A stretch of 64,000 nucleotides of DNA, taken from contig OX638133.1 of assembly GCA_951804985.1 (NCBI GenBank), forward strand, positions 25,760,963 through 25,824,962, in the 5' to 3' direction. The position numbers were made by a program, and so were the translations under genes. The notes below the pieces were generated by a model. The model saw nothing but the letters and a program-made list of their open reading frames with translations, did no database searches and was not told where the DNA came from. Below are positions 33,751-46,257 of the stretch, one piece after another. Origin of the DNA: Dryomyza anilis. Taxonomy: Eukaryota > Arthropoda > Insecta > Diptera > Dryomyzidae. The stretch's first letter is position 1. Every line of letters starts with the position of its first letter.

Positions 33751-33835
33751 CATTTCTGTACTTTGACTTAACTGGACCGGCAGCCGCATTGTCAGAGCCA
33801 ACTACAACATCCAGTGCGGCTTACATAAGCCCAGG
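33751..33835 (+). other. candidate coding exon ending in a splice donor
   Basis: A frame open from 33751 ends L-T-G-P-A-A-L-S-E-P-T-T-T-S-S-A-A-Y-I-S and P, immediately followed by CCCAG/GTAATTG. The Ser/Thr/Ala composition and higher GC differ from neighbouring DNA, and GGACCGGCAG near 33780 could be an acceptor. No adjoining exon was found, so this is a weak candidate. Confidence 0.2.
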
Positions 33836-36491
33836 TAATTGTCTGGTCCTCAGCAACAACATATGGGGTGCACTGAGAAAAAGTCAAATAAGCCAAGTGG
33901 GGCAATCAAGCACACATACGAACACTTGGTGGTCGATCACTGGGTCGACGCTTGGTCGAATGGTCGTTTTAAGGAATTATTAAAATAAAGAAAAAAAAAA
34001 TTAAATAAAAACATTTTATCAGAAAAACAAACAACGATCGTAGGTTTTTTTTTTGTTAGCGCGATCGCCAAATTTGCAGGTGACGTTCGTTTGTGAATTT
34101 TTGACAGTTTAAAACAGCACGATCGCCGCAGAGCAGAGCATAGTAGACTTGTTGCAGATCATAGCTAAAAAAATAAAATAAAAAATTTTTCACTGCGAGT
34201 AACGCAAAAGATATCGATTGGAATTCTGCAGCTAGTTGAAGGCAGACGGCGCGCGTTCACAGTGCGATCACAGCGGTATTAAGCGATTATGCAGTCAATT
34301 TTTGAATTCTTCACGTTATACAGACTTTATACAGGGTACAACACATGCCATAACGTAAGCTAAGCAAGCATAACATGAGTTACCAAAGTTGAAAGTGTGA
34401 AATTGAAGATCAATCGTTCGAGTCAGTGCTAAAAGTATTTTTTTTTCCAATAAACTATATTTGGCGACTGTTGGTTGGTTGCTCTTGCCAATTTTATTAG
34501 ACCGTTGATAACACTTAACCTCTTAAATCTTTTATACAAAAATTAAAATGCGAAACCTGGACAGAGGTCAGTAATTGCGATTTTTGCAAACTGTTCATTT
34601 GACGATTGTTGTCTTATGATTGTTTTTTTGATCTTTTATGATTTTTGAGCATTTTTATGGCACGAGTGAATGCGTAACAAATGCATTGATCAGTGGGCGT
34701 TCGTGTTTATTATATAATGAAAATTATTAATTGGCAACGTTCATTGTGATTGTATTTTGACAAATCATATATATATAGTCATTGTTAAAGTAAGACTAAA
34801 TAAATACATTTTTTTTAACTACATAATACAAATTGTAGATACTCTTCTATAGATCAACATGTTTTCATCATTTTATACAAATATCGACGCCATCGATCAA
34901 TTATACGCGAACTTAGTGTAATATTTCGATGGACTTCAAGATTCTAATTAAGTTTTTGGAAATTTCCAACAGTTTTCAAGTCGTTACGAAAACAAAGTAA
35001 AGTTAAATTAATATTTTTCTATAAATTCCCTAATTTCGAATTTCATATTTGTTTTATATACATCAAACTGTTTTCGTAATATTGACGAACAAGTTAATCA
35101 ATATAACGTACAAGCATACATGTTTTGATGTAGTCGTTTGTCAATAGTACGTATTGGAATCTTCAAACTCATGCTCTTATGTATCACTAACACATACAGG
35201 AATAGTGTAATGGCGGAAAACAAGTTAGACGCCGTGTTGTGAACATGTAAAAGTTGGTCTTCTGTTTCTTTTCTGCCCAAAAATAATAAAATAGAATACG
35301 TAAATTTTATTGGAAAATCGGAATAAAAACTGGATGCTTCAAGACAATAATTTGATGAGAATGATATCGAAATAACATTAAAGTTTCAATAGTTATTACG
35401 AAATTCGCAGTCAAATAGATTCCATGAATTGATTTCACTGTAAATTTCTTTGAATATTTTTGTTTTATTTAATTACTATTTAATTAAAATCATTTTAAAT
35501 ATTATGAACGTGTTTATTAAATAGCATTCGTAATATTAACGTACACCGTACTTCGAAATCTTTCAATGTGCTAGTAAATCTCGATTGATTAACATTATAC
35601 GTAATATTGACGAACGCGATCATCGGTTAACATTTGATTAATTTGTTTGTCGTATTGATGTACAAGTTCGTTGTATTTACGTAACTTTTTGGTTCTGTCT
35701 AGTTAATAATTCAAAACTTTAGGCAATATTAGGTTTTAGGTTATATGGTAATTATTGGAATATTCTACTAATGCAAATATTTTGACAAATCATTGGTTTT
35801 ACTCCATTCATCACAGCGAAATACTAAAAAGCTTTTTATATATTTTTTTTCTTGTTAAAACTTATTTTATTTGCTTACACGATCACTTGACAGACAATTG
35901 ACCTAACAATAAAATTCGTTTTTATTTTTGTACTATTCTCAAGATAAGCTGCGAGCTAGAGCAATATTGTTGACCCAGAATTTGATTTTTACTTAAATGA
36001 CTTCAAATGTATTTGACATAGGGTTCGTAAATAATACATGATTTCACATTCCTGAATATTTTAACCAATGAACATACTTGATTTACAGAAAATATAATTT
36101 TCTTCACAATGATTTAGATAATCTTGTCAATCTTTATATATTGAGAACTCTAAATATTGAGTACTTTAGATAATGATTATTTTATATATTGAGTACTCTA
36201 AAAATTGAGTACTTTTGATAATGAATATTTTAGATAATGACTACATTAGATAATTATGTGCTTTGATAAATTTAGGCAATGATGTCTTAAGTTAATTAGT
36301 TTTTAAAATAAATCAATACAAGAAATATTCGACTCTAAATTTGGTAACGAATTTAGAATCATTCGGGTTCGCATATCTGTAATCTGAAGTTCGTGTTGAT
36401 CCATATCGTTCCATCGCAATTTGAAGTCACAATTAGATAAGGTTTTTCATAAAAAATCAAATCCATAGTCGAATTGATAATCTTGAAGATA
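33836..36491. other. mixed stretch with no established gene
   Basis: 34020-34460 looks single-copy with moderate GC (GGCAGACGGCGCGCGTTCAC) and could be promoter-proximal. At 34548 an ATG opens eight codons before GGTCAGTAAT, a weak start-plus-donor candidate. 35080-35700 repeats GTAATATTGACGAAC-like words at least three times (near 35077, 35592 and, diverged, 35528). 36140-36260 is a degenerate TTGAGTACTTTAGATAATGA tandem. Confidence 0.35.
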
Positions 36492-36875
36492 CGTTACTTT
36501 TTATGTTATTACTTGCCCCATAGTGCAAGCAATCAACAAGATTAAATGAGACGCCAGACAATTCAGTGTACGAAGCAATGAGTTAGAAAGAGACGGAAGA
36601 TCATTCAGCGCACTGAGGCAATATGCGAGAAAAAGATGGAAGATCAGCGCATTAAAACACATGAGTGCGAATGAGATGGAAATAGCATACAGCATTCACG
36701 AACAGTTTAGAAGATTCTCGAAATATGTTTAAACTTGTCGATCTGATGTATGCAATATATAAGGTCGCCGCATCTGAGGCGCAGCACTTCAGTAGTGATT
36801 GGAAAGTGGTCGAGTGCATCTGTCGTCTCTGTTAAACGAAATCAAAATGCCATATTAGCATTTTTTTTTGTAACT
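36492..36875 (+). mobile_element. degraded solo LTR (gypsy-like), forward
   Basis: It aligns with the better LTR at 40119-40604 in reverse: GTGCAAG, AATGAGACG, AGAAAGAGACGGAAGATCAT, CATGAGTGCGAATG, the TATA region CAATATATAAGGTCGCCGCA and GGCGCAGCACTTCAG are shared. It ends TTTTTGTAACT. Internal deletions and a decayed 5' end (CGTTAC) make it older. No internal retroviral-type genes are adjacent. Confidence 0.65.
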
Positions 36876-37168
36876 TTGCAATATCAAAAAACAACAGAAA
36901 ATGACATATGTAGATAAAACGAAGCATTACGCACTATGAGAGACTCAGAAAGGATTCAAATAATTCGCAATATATTTCGATATTTGTTTAGAATTTCTGA
37001 CGTCTGAGAATTTCCTAGATATAATTTTTTCAGAATACTTAAGCTTTGAACTCCGTTTTATCTTCCATAACCAACCCGGCTTTGGGAGCCAACTGGGAGT
37101 CAAGAAAGTATCACCATATATTCGGAGAAAATATTTGTCTTAAGATCTTCGGTAACATTTTAAGAAAA

Positions 37169-37890
37169 GATCGTCACTATCATGCCAACGGGGCGAAAGT
37201 GCAATTTTTAACCGTTTTGTTGGATATTTCTAGGCACAAAAGACAAAACCAAGGGGGTGAATTTGAAAAATTGAACATTTTTTCATGCCAAAAGGGCGAA
37301 TCTTTTCGTTTTTTAGCAATAACTTTTTATTGATACGTCCTAAAATGGTGGTTTGAAGGCATTTATTGTTTGTTTTTAAAGTACCTATCGATCTGCATCA
37401 TTAATTCTAAATATGTTCTTGCAAATAACTAAAAATTCGAAAATTTGAAAATCTTGTCATGCCAAAAGGGCGAATCTTTTCGTTTTTTCGCCATAACTTT
37501 TTATTGATACTAGATAAAATAGTTGTGTAAAGACATTTATTGTTTGTTTTTAAAGTACCTATCGATCTACATCACATGATAAAATAATGTTTGACAAAAT
37601 ATTTTATCTTGCTTAAATAAAGAGTTATAGCATAAAAATCTAAAATATTTGCGTTTGGCCAGGATATAGCCTCACAAAATCCGTATTTATAATTCAGTAA
37701 GTTGTCCAAATCGAAAGATATTTTATTTACTTTATAATAATTGATGAGTAAACTAAAATAACAGAAAAAAATTGACAAAAAAAAACTAAATTTTGCTAAT
37801 TTTTAAAGTACTTCAAACTTTAAAATTTGATTTCTCAACATTTTTTAAAATGCACATTCGCCCCTTTGGCATGACAGTGACGAGACGATT
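37169..37890. mobile_element. 722-bp inverted-repeat element with internal 174-bp duplication
   Basis: The ends are GATCGTCACTATCATGCCAA and the inverse of TTGGCATGACAGTGACGAGA, with about 34 of 42 positions paired. Inside, CATGCCAAAAGGGCGAATCT recurs at 37284 and 37458, and ACATTTATTGTTTGTTTTTA plus AAGTACCTATCGATCT recurs with it. It is noncoding. Confidence 0.7.
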
Positions 37891-39491
37891 TACATAAAAG
37901 TGACCCTATACTAGGTAACTTTTTTGGCAGGCAGTTTGGAAAAAAAACAGATAAATACTTTCTGTCCGTTCTCAAAATATGCCGGGAATCTGCTTAATAA
38001 TGACATCAAATTTGATTAACGGTATATTTGCCGGAAATATGCCTGAATTTCCATAAATTATTTATTGAGCCGACAATATTTATGGCATTTTTCAGAAAGT
38101 CTTTAATCATATTGTAAAAAAGAGAAAAAGTAGAAAAAGGCTTCCTATTTATATACCCCCAAAATGTGCCAGAAATATGTATTTTAAATTCCACAATATA
38201 CCGAGATAAAATTTCAGGTTATTTTGGAGTATAACATTTTATGAAATTTTAAAGGCAGCATGAAAACTTTCGTTAACATGTTTCTAAACTTCAATTATCA
38301 TGAGCTGCTATAAGTCTCATAAAGTTCCATTTATCTGAATGATTGTCGAAAAAATGACCTCTCGAAAAATGCCCAAAGGATTTAAATATAAGCGGTATAT
38401 GTATATTCCGAACCCTGTTGCTGCACCAACACTTTTCGTCCACACGATCGACTTTGGCCATTTGGCGCCCCCGAATAAAATGTACATGAAGTGAATTCGA
38501 AAACGGACTCGTGTCCGTTTTTCCTGCTCATGTTTGAATGTGATCACGATTCTAGAGCAACAGCGCCGAGAACAGCACATTTCAATTTCAATTGATCGCA
38601 GTCATAAGATATGCGCTGGCCAAGTCTATTGGCTAAGGTCTCTCGGATATTGTTGGCAACTAAACTGAAAGAACAATGAAAATGTCTGTGTTTTTTTTTT
38701 TGTTGTGTAAATAATTAGCGAAAAATATGGTGCTGCATGGTGTGGACAAATGCATAAAATGCAGTTTATTGCAATAGTCCGATCATTAATGGCGTTTGAA
38801 TCTTTTACAATTTACGATCGTTGTACGATTGTCGGGTGCTGATCATGCTAAAGGTATGTGTATGGGGGTCTGATCGTGAAGGAGTTGTTCCGGATACTTG
38901 CAGACAACCACGACGACAGCGACAGTAATAGCAACAAAAAATGCAAACACGACGAAAACAACATGTTGCTGCTGATCGCGAGATGCGTTGGCCGATCATG
39001 CGGTGGCCCATTGTTGCCAGGTGTTTCGCCGGACTCGCGTCTAAAATGCAAATTAAACAAATTAAGCATGCACTTTTTTTACACAATAAAAAAAGGCTAC
39101 TCGAGGGTGCTGTTTTTGTTTATGAAATCAATACAAATGATCTTGTGATACTATATTGTAGTAGAGCATGGTAGTACCTATACTAAGAAATCGTTTTCAG
39201 CAAAAAGAACCCTAAGTGCTGGTTTTATTGCACAAGAATTTCGCATTTAGTCACAAGTTATAGATTGTCTTTAATATGTTTTTTGTACTATAGTTCTTCT
39301 GGGTTTTTTGTGAAAGTCAAACAAGCAATTATTGCACGAATTTAGTGCATGTTGCACGACATTTAGTTCATTTCGTTCCGTGTCGTTCTGATCGAGTTAC
39401 GAATTTAAGGAAAATCTTAATGCGAGATCACGTTGTATGGTTATTTTTTAAGTTTTTATTTAATTTTTTCATTTTCCACTAAACAGGAAAC
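37891..39491. other. mostly single-copy-looking DNA, no gene established
   Basis: 37920-38060 resembles the dispersed AAAATATGCCGGGAATCTGC repeat of 49.3-53.3 kb. 38440-39100 is GC-richer and non-repetitive, with CGACGACAGCGACAG and GTTGGCCGATCATGCGG. Frames there (38805-39174) overlap on both strands and carry no motif. A regulatory or leader role is possible. Confidence 0.35.
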
Positions 39492-39635
39492 ATGCTGTGG
39501 TTTAACCTATACGATCGGCGATCATTACATGACCATTGTTCGGTCGCACTGTTGCTTGACATGCTAATTGCCACCCACAACGTTCTGAGGCTAGGCCGCG
39601 GCCTCCGCAAAGCAATTCAATTAGAAATGCATTGA
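39492..39635 (+). other. candidate 47-codon exon after an acceptor-like tract
   Basis: TTTTTTCATTTTCCACTAAACAG precedes GAAAC and an ATG that opens M-L-W-F-N-L-Y-D-R-R-S-L-H-D-H-C-S-V-A-L and continues L-R-L-G-R-G-L-R-K-A to a TGA. The pyrimidine tract plus CAG is a good acceptor, and GC rises exactly there. It could be the last exon of a gene or chance. No donor or family was recognised. Confidence 0.25.
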
Positions 39636-39865
39636 ATTTTTATTTCAGTTATTTACAATAATAATTGTCAGTGCATTTTAAGATCGAATTATTGATTATG
39701 TCACTGGGCAATTAATTGGTTATTTTTCTTTCTTTTAGCCGTCATCATTAAAATGATTAAAATCAGTTATACTAATTTAATTGATTTTAATATTAATATT
39801 ATTTTAACCAGCATATTATTATAATTTTAGTAATAAAAAAAATAAAAAAAATTTAAATACTTGCT

Positions 39866-40078
39866 CACAAATAGAAATATGTTGCACTAACCAACTTATT
39901 CGATACTCCCAACTGCTAAGTCGGTTTGGACTACAACCAATTTGTAATATTTTCAGCACAATTTGGTATTTGTATATGATAAAATTTGAAGTTCTGACCA
40001 ACAGTTAGATAGTTCCCTTAAAGAATTTGTTGAAACTTTGTTTTAACCGATAAAGTTCATTGTTTATACTAACTAAGT
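39866..40078 (+). mobile_element. ~300-bp element, degraded forward copy
   Basis: CACAAATAGAAATATGTTGC, CTAACCAACTTATTCGATAC and CGGTTTGGACTACAACCAAT follow the family order, with deletions. The end is eroded. Confidence 0.55.
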
Positions 40079-40118
40079 CTCTGGATTTCAGGAGTAATTG
40101 CTCTTACTTTCAACATAT

Positions 40119-40604
40119 TGTTACAAACATTCAGTCTACGGATGTTCTACAAGTTCGTATCTCTGGAAATAAAAACACTCTTATGTTTGGTTTAAATTAC
40201 AACAATTAACTTTATGTATTTAATTAACAACTTAATTATGGACTGTTGCATGTTTAACTTGACAATGATCACACACGAGATGTACTCGACCACTTCCCAA
40301 CTATTGCTGAAGTGCTGCGCCTCAAATGCGGCGCCCTTATATACTGCATAAATCAGTTCGACAAGTTTCTACACCCTTCGACATGTTTCGAGATCCTTCT
40401 ACAGTTCTCGTGAATGCTAAATACTATTTGCATCGCATTCGCACTCATGTGTATTACTGCGCTGATCATCTATCTTTTTCTTGCACATTGCCTCAATGGG
40501 CTGAATGATCTTCCGTCTCTTTCTAACACAATGCTTAGTGCGCTGAATTGTCTTCCGTCTCATTTACTCTTGCACAGTGGAGAACATTACCTCTTTTCGT
40601 AACA
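40119..40604 (-). mobile_element. 486-bp solo LTR with ATAT target duplication (gypsy-like)
   Basis: Read on the minus strand it begins TGTTACGAAAAGAGGTAATG and ends GAATGTTTGTAACA, so the TG...CA ends are intact. ATAT occurs on both sides (40115-40118 and 40605-40608), a 4-bp duplication as made by Ty3/gypsy integrases. A TATA box (GCAGTATATAAGGGCGCC) lies mid-element. No internal region remains, hence a recombined solo LTR. Confidence 0.85.
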
Positions 40605-40608
40605 ATAT

Positions 40609-42159
40609 TGACAGACAGACACATGAAACATGGCGATGACAGACGGATAATGCAAAACAAAGCACAATAACGAATATTACAGACATACGAAAAAACTACA
40701 GTTGTGCGAACACGTGTTCTTTAAATTGTGGGAAGAAAGCAGCAACAACATTATCTTCACCATTTTCAAGAATAATTACTCTTAGTTACTTTTTTTGATA
40801 ACTAAGTGGATCTGTTTCTTATAGCACAGAATGTTTCCGTTTAGCTGTATATCATTCCGTATTTTTCTTCAATCCTTCTGGATTTTTCCCTTTGTGTATA
40901 TAGAATCTGATATAATCGTTGTTTAAACTTAATTTAAGCCAACAATGTTAAACAAGAACTTAAATTATTTTTCATTTTATACAGAAAAAAACATTAGTTT
41001 ATATTGATTTCTAGTATGTATCGCGATTCGAATCGAAGAACAAAGCGTTACGGAGGCAAATTCATACAATCTAACGGAATTGAAAAGTTAGCCCTGTTGT
41101 CACTTTGTGAATTTTAATACGAAAGTTCCAAATTTAAATGCGAAAGTTAAATACGAAAGTACCATTTATTAGAATGTGAGTAATATTACTTTCGAATCGC
41201 ATTACAGAGTAACCCCCCTGCATATAAAACTTTTCAACATAATCGTAGACAATATTTTGTGTATATCATTGTAGTAAAAATAACTTTAAATTCCAAAGAA
41301 GTGGGCGTGAACAGCTGTTTCTTCTCTAGGACTCTCTACTTTATCTTGTTTCATAATATTCCAGAATATGGATGTATTATGTAGGGGTAACCAAAACATA
41401 TTTTCATTCAAACATATTTTCAGAACTAATCAAAAATGAAATAGAAAAATAATCGAATTCTGAAATTGATTCAGAACTAGAAGGCAGTCAATTGACTCTC
41501 CGCAATGACAATCCCATGTTAAAATAATCGGTTCCTCAAATAACTAGTCTGCAATTTCAAGAATCAGTTATGTTACTAGTTCCGATCTAGTAATATCTCC
41601 AACAGGATGTTTTTCCGGACTGAGATTCTGAAAATTGAAATATGTATTATGTTTTCTTCAAATGACTGATACCCCAAACTAGGACTTATCATAATAAATT
41701 TCTTATTTGTAAAAGTGAGCTTTTTCTATTTGATATACTCATGACTAAATTATTTTGATCACACAAGTCAGAACCTTCTTCAATAATTATGTGCCTAATC
41801 AGTATACATTTTACGATTTAGTCCGATGATTTGGAAAAATTCAAGGACCTCTGTTGCTGGAGACTGTTTTGTTCTACCACATCTGGGTTATTAGCAGTAT
41901 GCTGTTAAAAATTTTTCATTTTGGATGTTTAAAAAATTTGATCATAAATGTGATTTTGACCCCTTTTTGAGCATGGACCACTTCTAATGATACCCCGTAT
42001 CCATTTTCGAAATATACATTTTTGGGTCATGAATACGGTTTGATCCCCTTCTGGGGGTCATGGACCACTCCAAATGGTACCATTCGATATCCAACGATGT
42101 CTGCTATGAATTTCTGCAATATTTTTTTCACTTTCCGCCTACTTTTGCTCACCCACATT
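40609..42159. other. AT-rich stretch, no gene seen
   Basis: Two related blocks, GAGCATGGACCACTTCTAAT (about 41970) and GGTCATGGACCACTCCAAAT (about 42056), suggest an old duplication of roughly 85 bp just before the minisatellite. The rest is unremarkable. Confidence 0.45.
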
Positions 42160-42640
42160 TCGGAAAATGTCCATTCAGGGAAATGTCCATTCGGGGAAGT
42201 GTCCATTCGGGAAAGTTGTCGTTCGGGGAATGTCCATTCAGGGAAATGTCCATTCGGGGATGTGTCCATTCGGGATAGTTGTCGTTCGGGGAATGTCCAT
42301 TCGGAAAAGTGGTCGTACGGGCAATGTCCATTGAGGAAATGCCCATATCAGGGAAATGTTCATTGGGGAAAGTGGTCGTTCGGGCAATGTCGTTCGGAGA
42401 AATGTCTTTCGGGGAAAAGCTTATTCGGGGAAGTGTCCATTTCGGGGAAGTGTCCCTTTCCGGGAAATGCCCATTCGGGAAAGTAGTCGTTCGGGCAATG
42501 TACATTGAGGAAATATTCATGTCAGGGAAATGTTTATTCGGGAAGGTGGTCGTTCGGGCAATGTCCATTCGAGGAAATGTCTTTCGGGGAAATGTTCATT
42601 CGGGGAAATGTCTTTCGGGATAATGGCTTTCAGGGAAGTA
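42160..42640. repeat. GTCCATTCGGGGAAAT minisatellite
   Basis: About 28 degenerate units of 16-18 bp alternate GTCCATTCGGGGAAAT with GTCGTTCGGGCAAT. The frame is open on both strands over much of it (Gly/Lys/Ser-Phe-Gly-Glu-Cys repeats), but that follows from the unit and is not evidence of a gene. Confidence 0.95.
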
Positions 42641-43060
42641 TACATGAACCGATAGCTATAGATAAGAAATATTCTATTTACTTTTTAAATTCCGTATTAA
42701 GAACATAAATAGCAACCCCTAAACCAGTACCAAATTGGAAGATGTATAATAAATCGAATTTTTGTGATATAGCGAAAGAGCGACAAGCCCTGAGAAATAT
42801 AAGTAAAATTTTCCATTCGAGGAAATGTCTTTCGGGGAAATGTTCATTCGGGGAAATGTCTTTCGGGATAATGGCTTTCAGGGAAATATACATGAACCGA
42901 TAGCTATAGATGGGAAATATTCTATTTACTTTTTGAATTCCGTATTAAGAACGAAAATAGCAACCCCTAAATCAGTACCAAATCGGAAGATGTATAATAA
43001 ATCGAATTTTTGTGATATAGCGAAAGAGCGACAAGCTAGCCTAAATATAAGTAAAATATT
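42565..43060. repeat. 248-bp tandem duplication at the minisatellite edge
   Basis: Two copies (42565-42812 and 42813-43060) start with CCATTCGAGGAAATGTCTTT and continue through TACATGAACCGATAGCTATA and GATATAGCGAAAGAGCGACA, about 95% alike. The minisatellite end was carried along with unique DNA. Confidence 0.9.
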
Positions 43061-43998
43061 AATGTAAATAAAATAGTTGAACGGTTATTATATGGAATGA
43101 ACATTCAAAATACCATTATATAATTCATAACAACAACGTAATTGAAAATTTCTAAAATGACAGGTATTACATGATTATGTTATTGATTGCAGAAAATTTC
43201 ACAAGTTCTAATAAAGTGAAATCGTCATCTGGTAATCTCGTTTTCATGCACATTCTTTTTCCATAATTTGTTAAAATAGAAATCTAACACCTCATATAAA
43301 TGCGGAAGTATGCGTATAGTTCATGCATAAAATTATTGTGAATTTATTTATTAACATTGACTGCAGGTGCACATATCGGATAAAACATAATACACAACAT
43401 CACCGCATAGTTACTGATAATTTTCAGTATAATTAATGAGTTCAACTGCGTGCATTGACAGTCATTGGCGGCGATAAATACTGCAACGATTAGCTTTATC
43501 CAAGTAAATCGTATGTTTTTGTAAATGTAAGAAACCATTGACATCACTCCGACTCAATTATTTTGATATTGTTTTGGGATCAAAACATATCAATTGTTAT
43601 ATGTAGTACGGCTCAACGGTTTGTATGGGGGGAGGGGACGGACCACTTTGGACTCACTTCTGATTCAATTGCTCAGAATTAAGTTGCCAACATGTTTTAT
43701 TGCCCAACCAATTTTTGTGGTTATCGAGTCTGAATCGAGTCGTTCGAGATTGTTGACATGTTTTGGTGTTTGGTAGGTACTATATGCCAAGCACCGAATA
43801 CTAAATTGGACCGGTTGGTGGTTTGATTGGTTGATTTAGTTTAGTATGATTCGATGTGAAAATGGTCTCTAAGTGACAGCTGAAATTTTTGCTAAATTGA
43901 AATCGTGCTTTGAGTAAATAAGAATTTTAATTTTTAGAATACATATTAGCAGTTGCAGCATAATGAGTTTTTTTGTTGTTTGCTATGTTGTTGTTGAT
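43061..43998. other. single-copy-looking DNA, no gene
   Basis: Balanced, non-repetitive sequence from about 43340 to 43900. Two or three short frames have no motif. Confidence 0.35.
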
Positions 43999-45745
43999 AC
44001 ACTGGAAAAAAATGTGTATAATTTTAAGAATTTCTTTTTTTTTAAATTTAATTTCATTGTATTGCTACAAAATATCAAAATTATGAACACATTTATTTAT
44101 TTATGTTTTCAAAAGTTTGCTTCAACACTTCGTCATTCATCATTTTAATGAAAAAAAAACATTAATAATTACAAGACATAAATGAAAATGTTCATTTTAT
44201 TTCATTAAATATTGAATAATTTTGTTTTTTGTATCATTAATTCATTAGTATCATGATTCATAACATTAATGTCAAGAAAACATCAAAGTTATAGGGGCAT
44301 TCATCAGTTTGATGAATAACCAAAACTGGCGCGCATTTCTAACGCATTTGTCATATAAATGAATAAAAAATAAATTTAATAAAGATGTTGTTGTTTATAA
44401 CTAAATATGATTATTTGTATTGAAATACGATTCATAACATTAATGATAATAAAACATCAAAGTTATTTACGATTTCATACGTTTGATGAACAACAGAAAA
44501 TGATGCATTCATCAGCGCATTTATAATTCATTTATCAGATTTATGAATAAAAAATAAATTTTATAACTATTATTTATTGTATTGAAATACGATTCAAACA
44601 CCAAAGTTATGAACGCATTCATATGTTTGATGAATAACACAAAATGAGTCATTCATCATTTTAATGAAAAAAAAACATTAATAATTACAAGACATAAATG
44701 AAAATGTTAATTTTATTAAAAATATTGAATATTTTTGTTTTTTGAACCATTAATTCATTATTATCATGATAAATAATTCATAACATTAATGTCAAGAAAA
44801 CAACAAAGTTATGAAGGCATTCATCAGTTTGATGAATAACCAAAACTGGCGCGCATTTATAACGCATTTGTCATATTAATGAATAAAAAATAAATATGAA
44901 GATGTTGTTGTTTATAACTAAATATGATTATTTGTATTGAAATAAGATTCATAACATTAATTACAATAAATCATCAAAGTTATGTATGAATTCATACGTT
45001 TGATGAACAACAGAAAATGATGCATTCATCAGCGCATTTATAATTCATTTATCAGATTTATGAATAAAAAATAAATTTTATAACTATTATTTATTGTATT
45101 GAAATACGATTCAAACACCAAAGTTATGAACTCATTCATATGTTTGACGAATAACAGAAAATGAGGCATTGATCAGCGCATTTATAACCCATTTATCAGA
45201 TTAATGAATACAAAATAAATTTAATAAATATTTTGTTGTTTATAATATAACTATGATTCATTGTATTGAAATATGATTCATAACATTAATGACATCAAAA
45301 CATCAAAGATATGAACGTATTCATCAATTTGATGAATTAAAATGTGTCTGCGAAGACTACGAATCATCACTTTACTGAACACTTACATTAATAATTACAA
45401 GACAGATCAGAAAATTATTTATTTTTCAGATTTACGTATTATCTTCGAATCATCTTCATTAGTTTTAATTAAAATATTAGTTTTGCTACATTATCTTTTA
45501 TATTTCTAGAGTTTTCTTTGCTAAATCAAGCAACAAGATTTTGATCATAAAGCTTTCGAGAATTATAAGGAAATAAATAGATAAATCAAGAAATATTTTT
45601 GTTTGATTTGAAATTTAAAACTCAATAATGCTAATATTATTTTATAAATGAAATTGTTCATATGATAAAATTGATAATTGATGACAAAAAATCATTAGAT
45701 TCATGTTCAAATTCATAATATTAAAAATATATATTTTTTCTGTGT
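43999..45745. mobile_element. 1.75-kb element with CACAGAAAA-type ends and a 516-bp higher-order repeat
   Basis: The left end ACACTGGAAAAAAATGTG and the right end ATATTTTTTCTGTGTAT are loosely inverted. The interior is a two-level tandem: CATCATTTTAATGAAAAAAA recurs after 516 bp (44138 and 44654), and within it GAATAAAAAATAAAT recurs every 145-185 bp. TTTGATGAATAACC and CATTCATCAGTTTGATGAAT words resemble the ATCAATATGATGAA family. It is noncoding. Confidence 0.6.
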
Positions 45746-46108
45746 ATAATTGTGATCTTTTTGCGGGGTCTTGACTTGTTTTTCTAGTACGTAGTCTGTC
45801 GTTGTGTCTCAAATGATGGATGCTTGTAATTCCGGCTGATTGTTATGTTGATTTTAGCAGTTATGGCTAGCTATTATTTTACTAAATAACGTTATCAATC
45901 ACTGCACCGAAAAAGTTTAATAGTACTGGGTTTTTTTTTTAATACAAATATTTAGCATATTTTAAAATAAGTGGTTCTCATTAAAATTGTCTGTCATGGA
46001 AATTATTTAAATGTAGAGCAAATAACAATAAATTTGATACGGTGATAAATTTAAACAATCAATATTATTTCGTAGAGTACATTAAATGGCACAATTTTAG
46101 ATAACAAT
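45746..46108. other. no gene seen
   Basis: This is single-copy-looking DNA (TCTGTCGTTGTGTCTCAAAT) turning AT-rich. Confidence 0.4.
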
Positions 46109-46257
46109 CACAGAAAAAAGTATTCATCAATATGATGAATTTATTCATAAATATTATGAATTTTTCTACCAACTACTAGATTCATCATATTGATACCCAA
46201 CGTTCATTAAATGACATATTGATGAATTCATTCATCATATATATGAATTTATTCATA

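Noticed and set aside
42022..42623. Repeat-protein-like frames of 114-154 codons on both strands
   Set aside because: The minisatellite unit is free of stops in several frames; a gene would not be open on both strands with the same regularity.
42160..42640. CRISPR-like array
   Set aside because: Units are 16-18 bp, contiguous and degenerate, with no spacers; the genome is eukaryotic.
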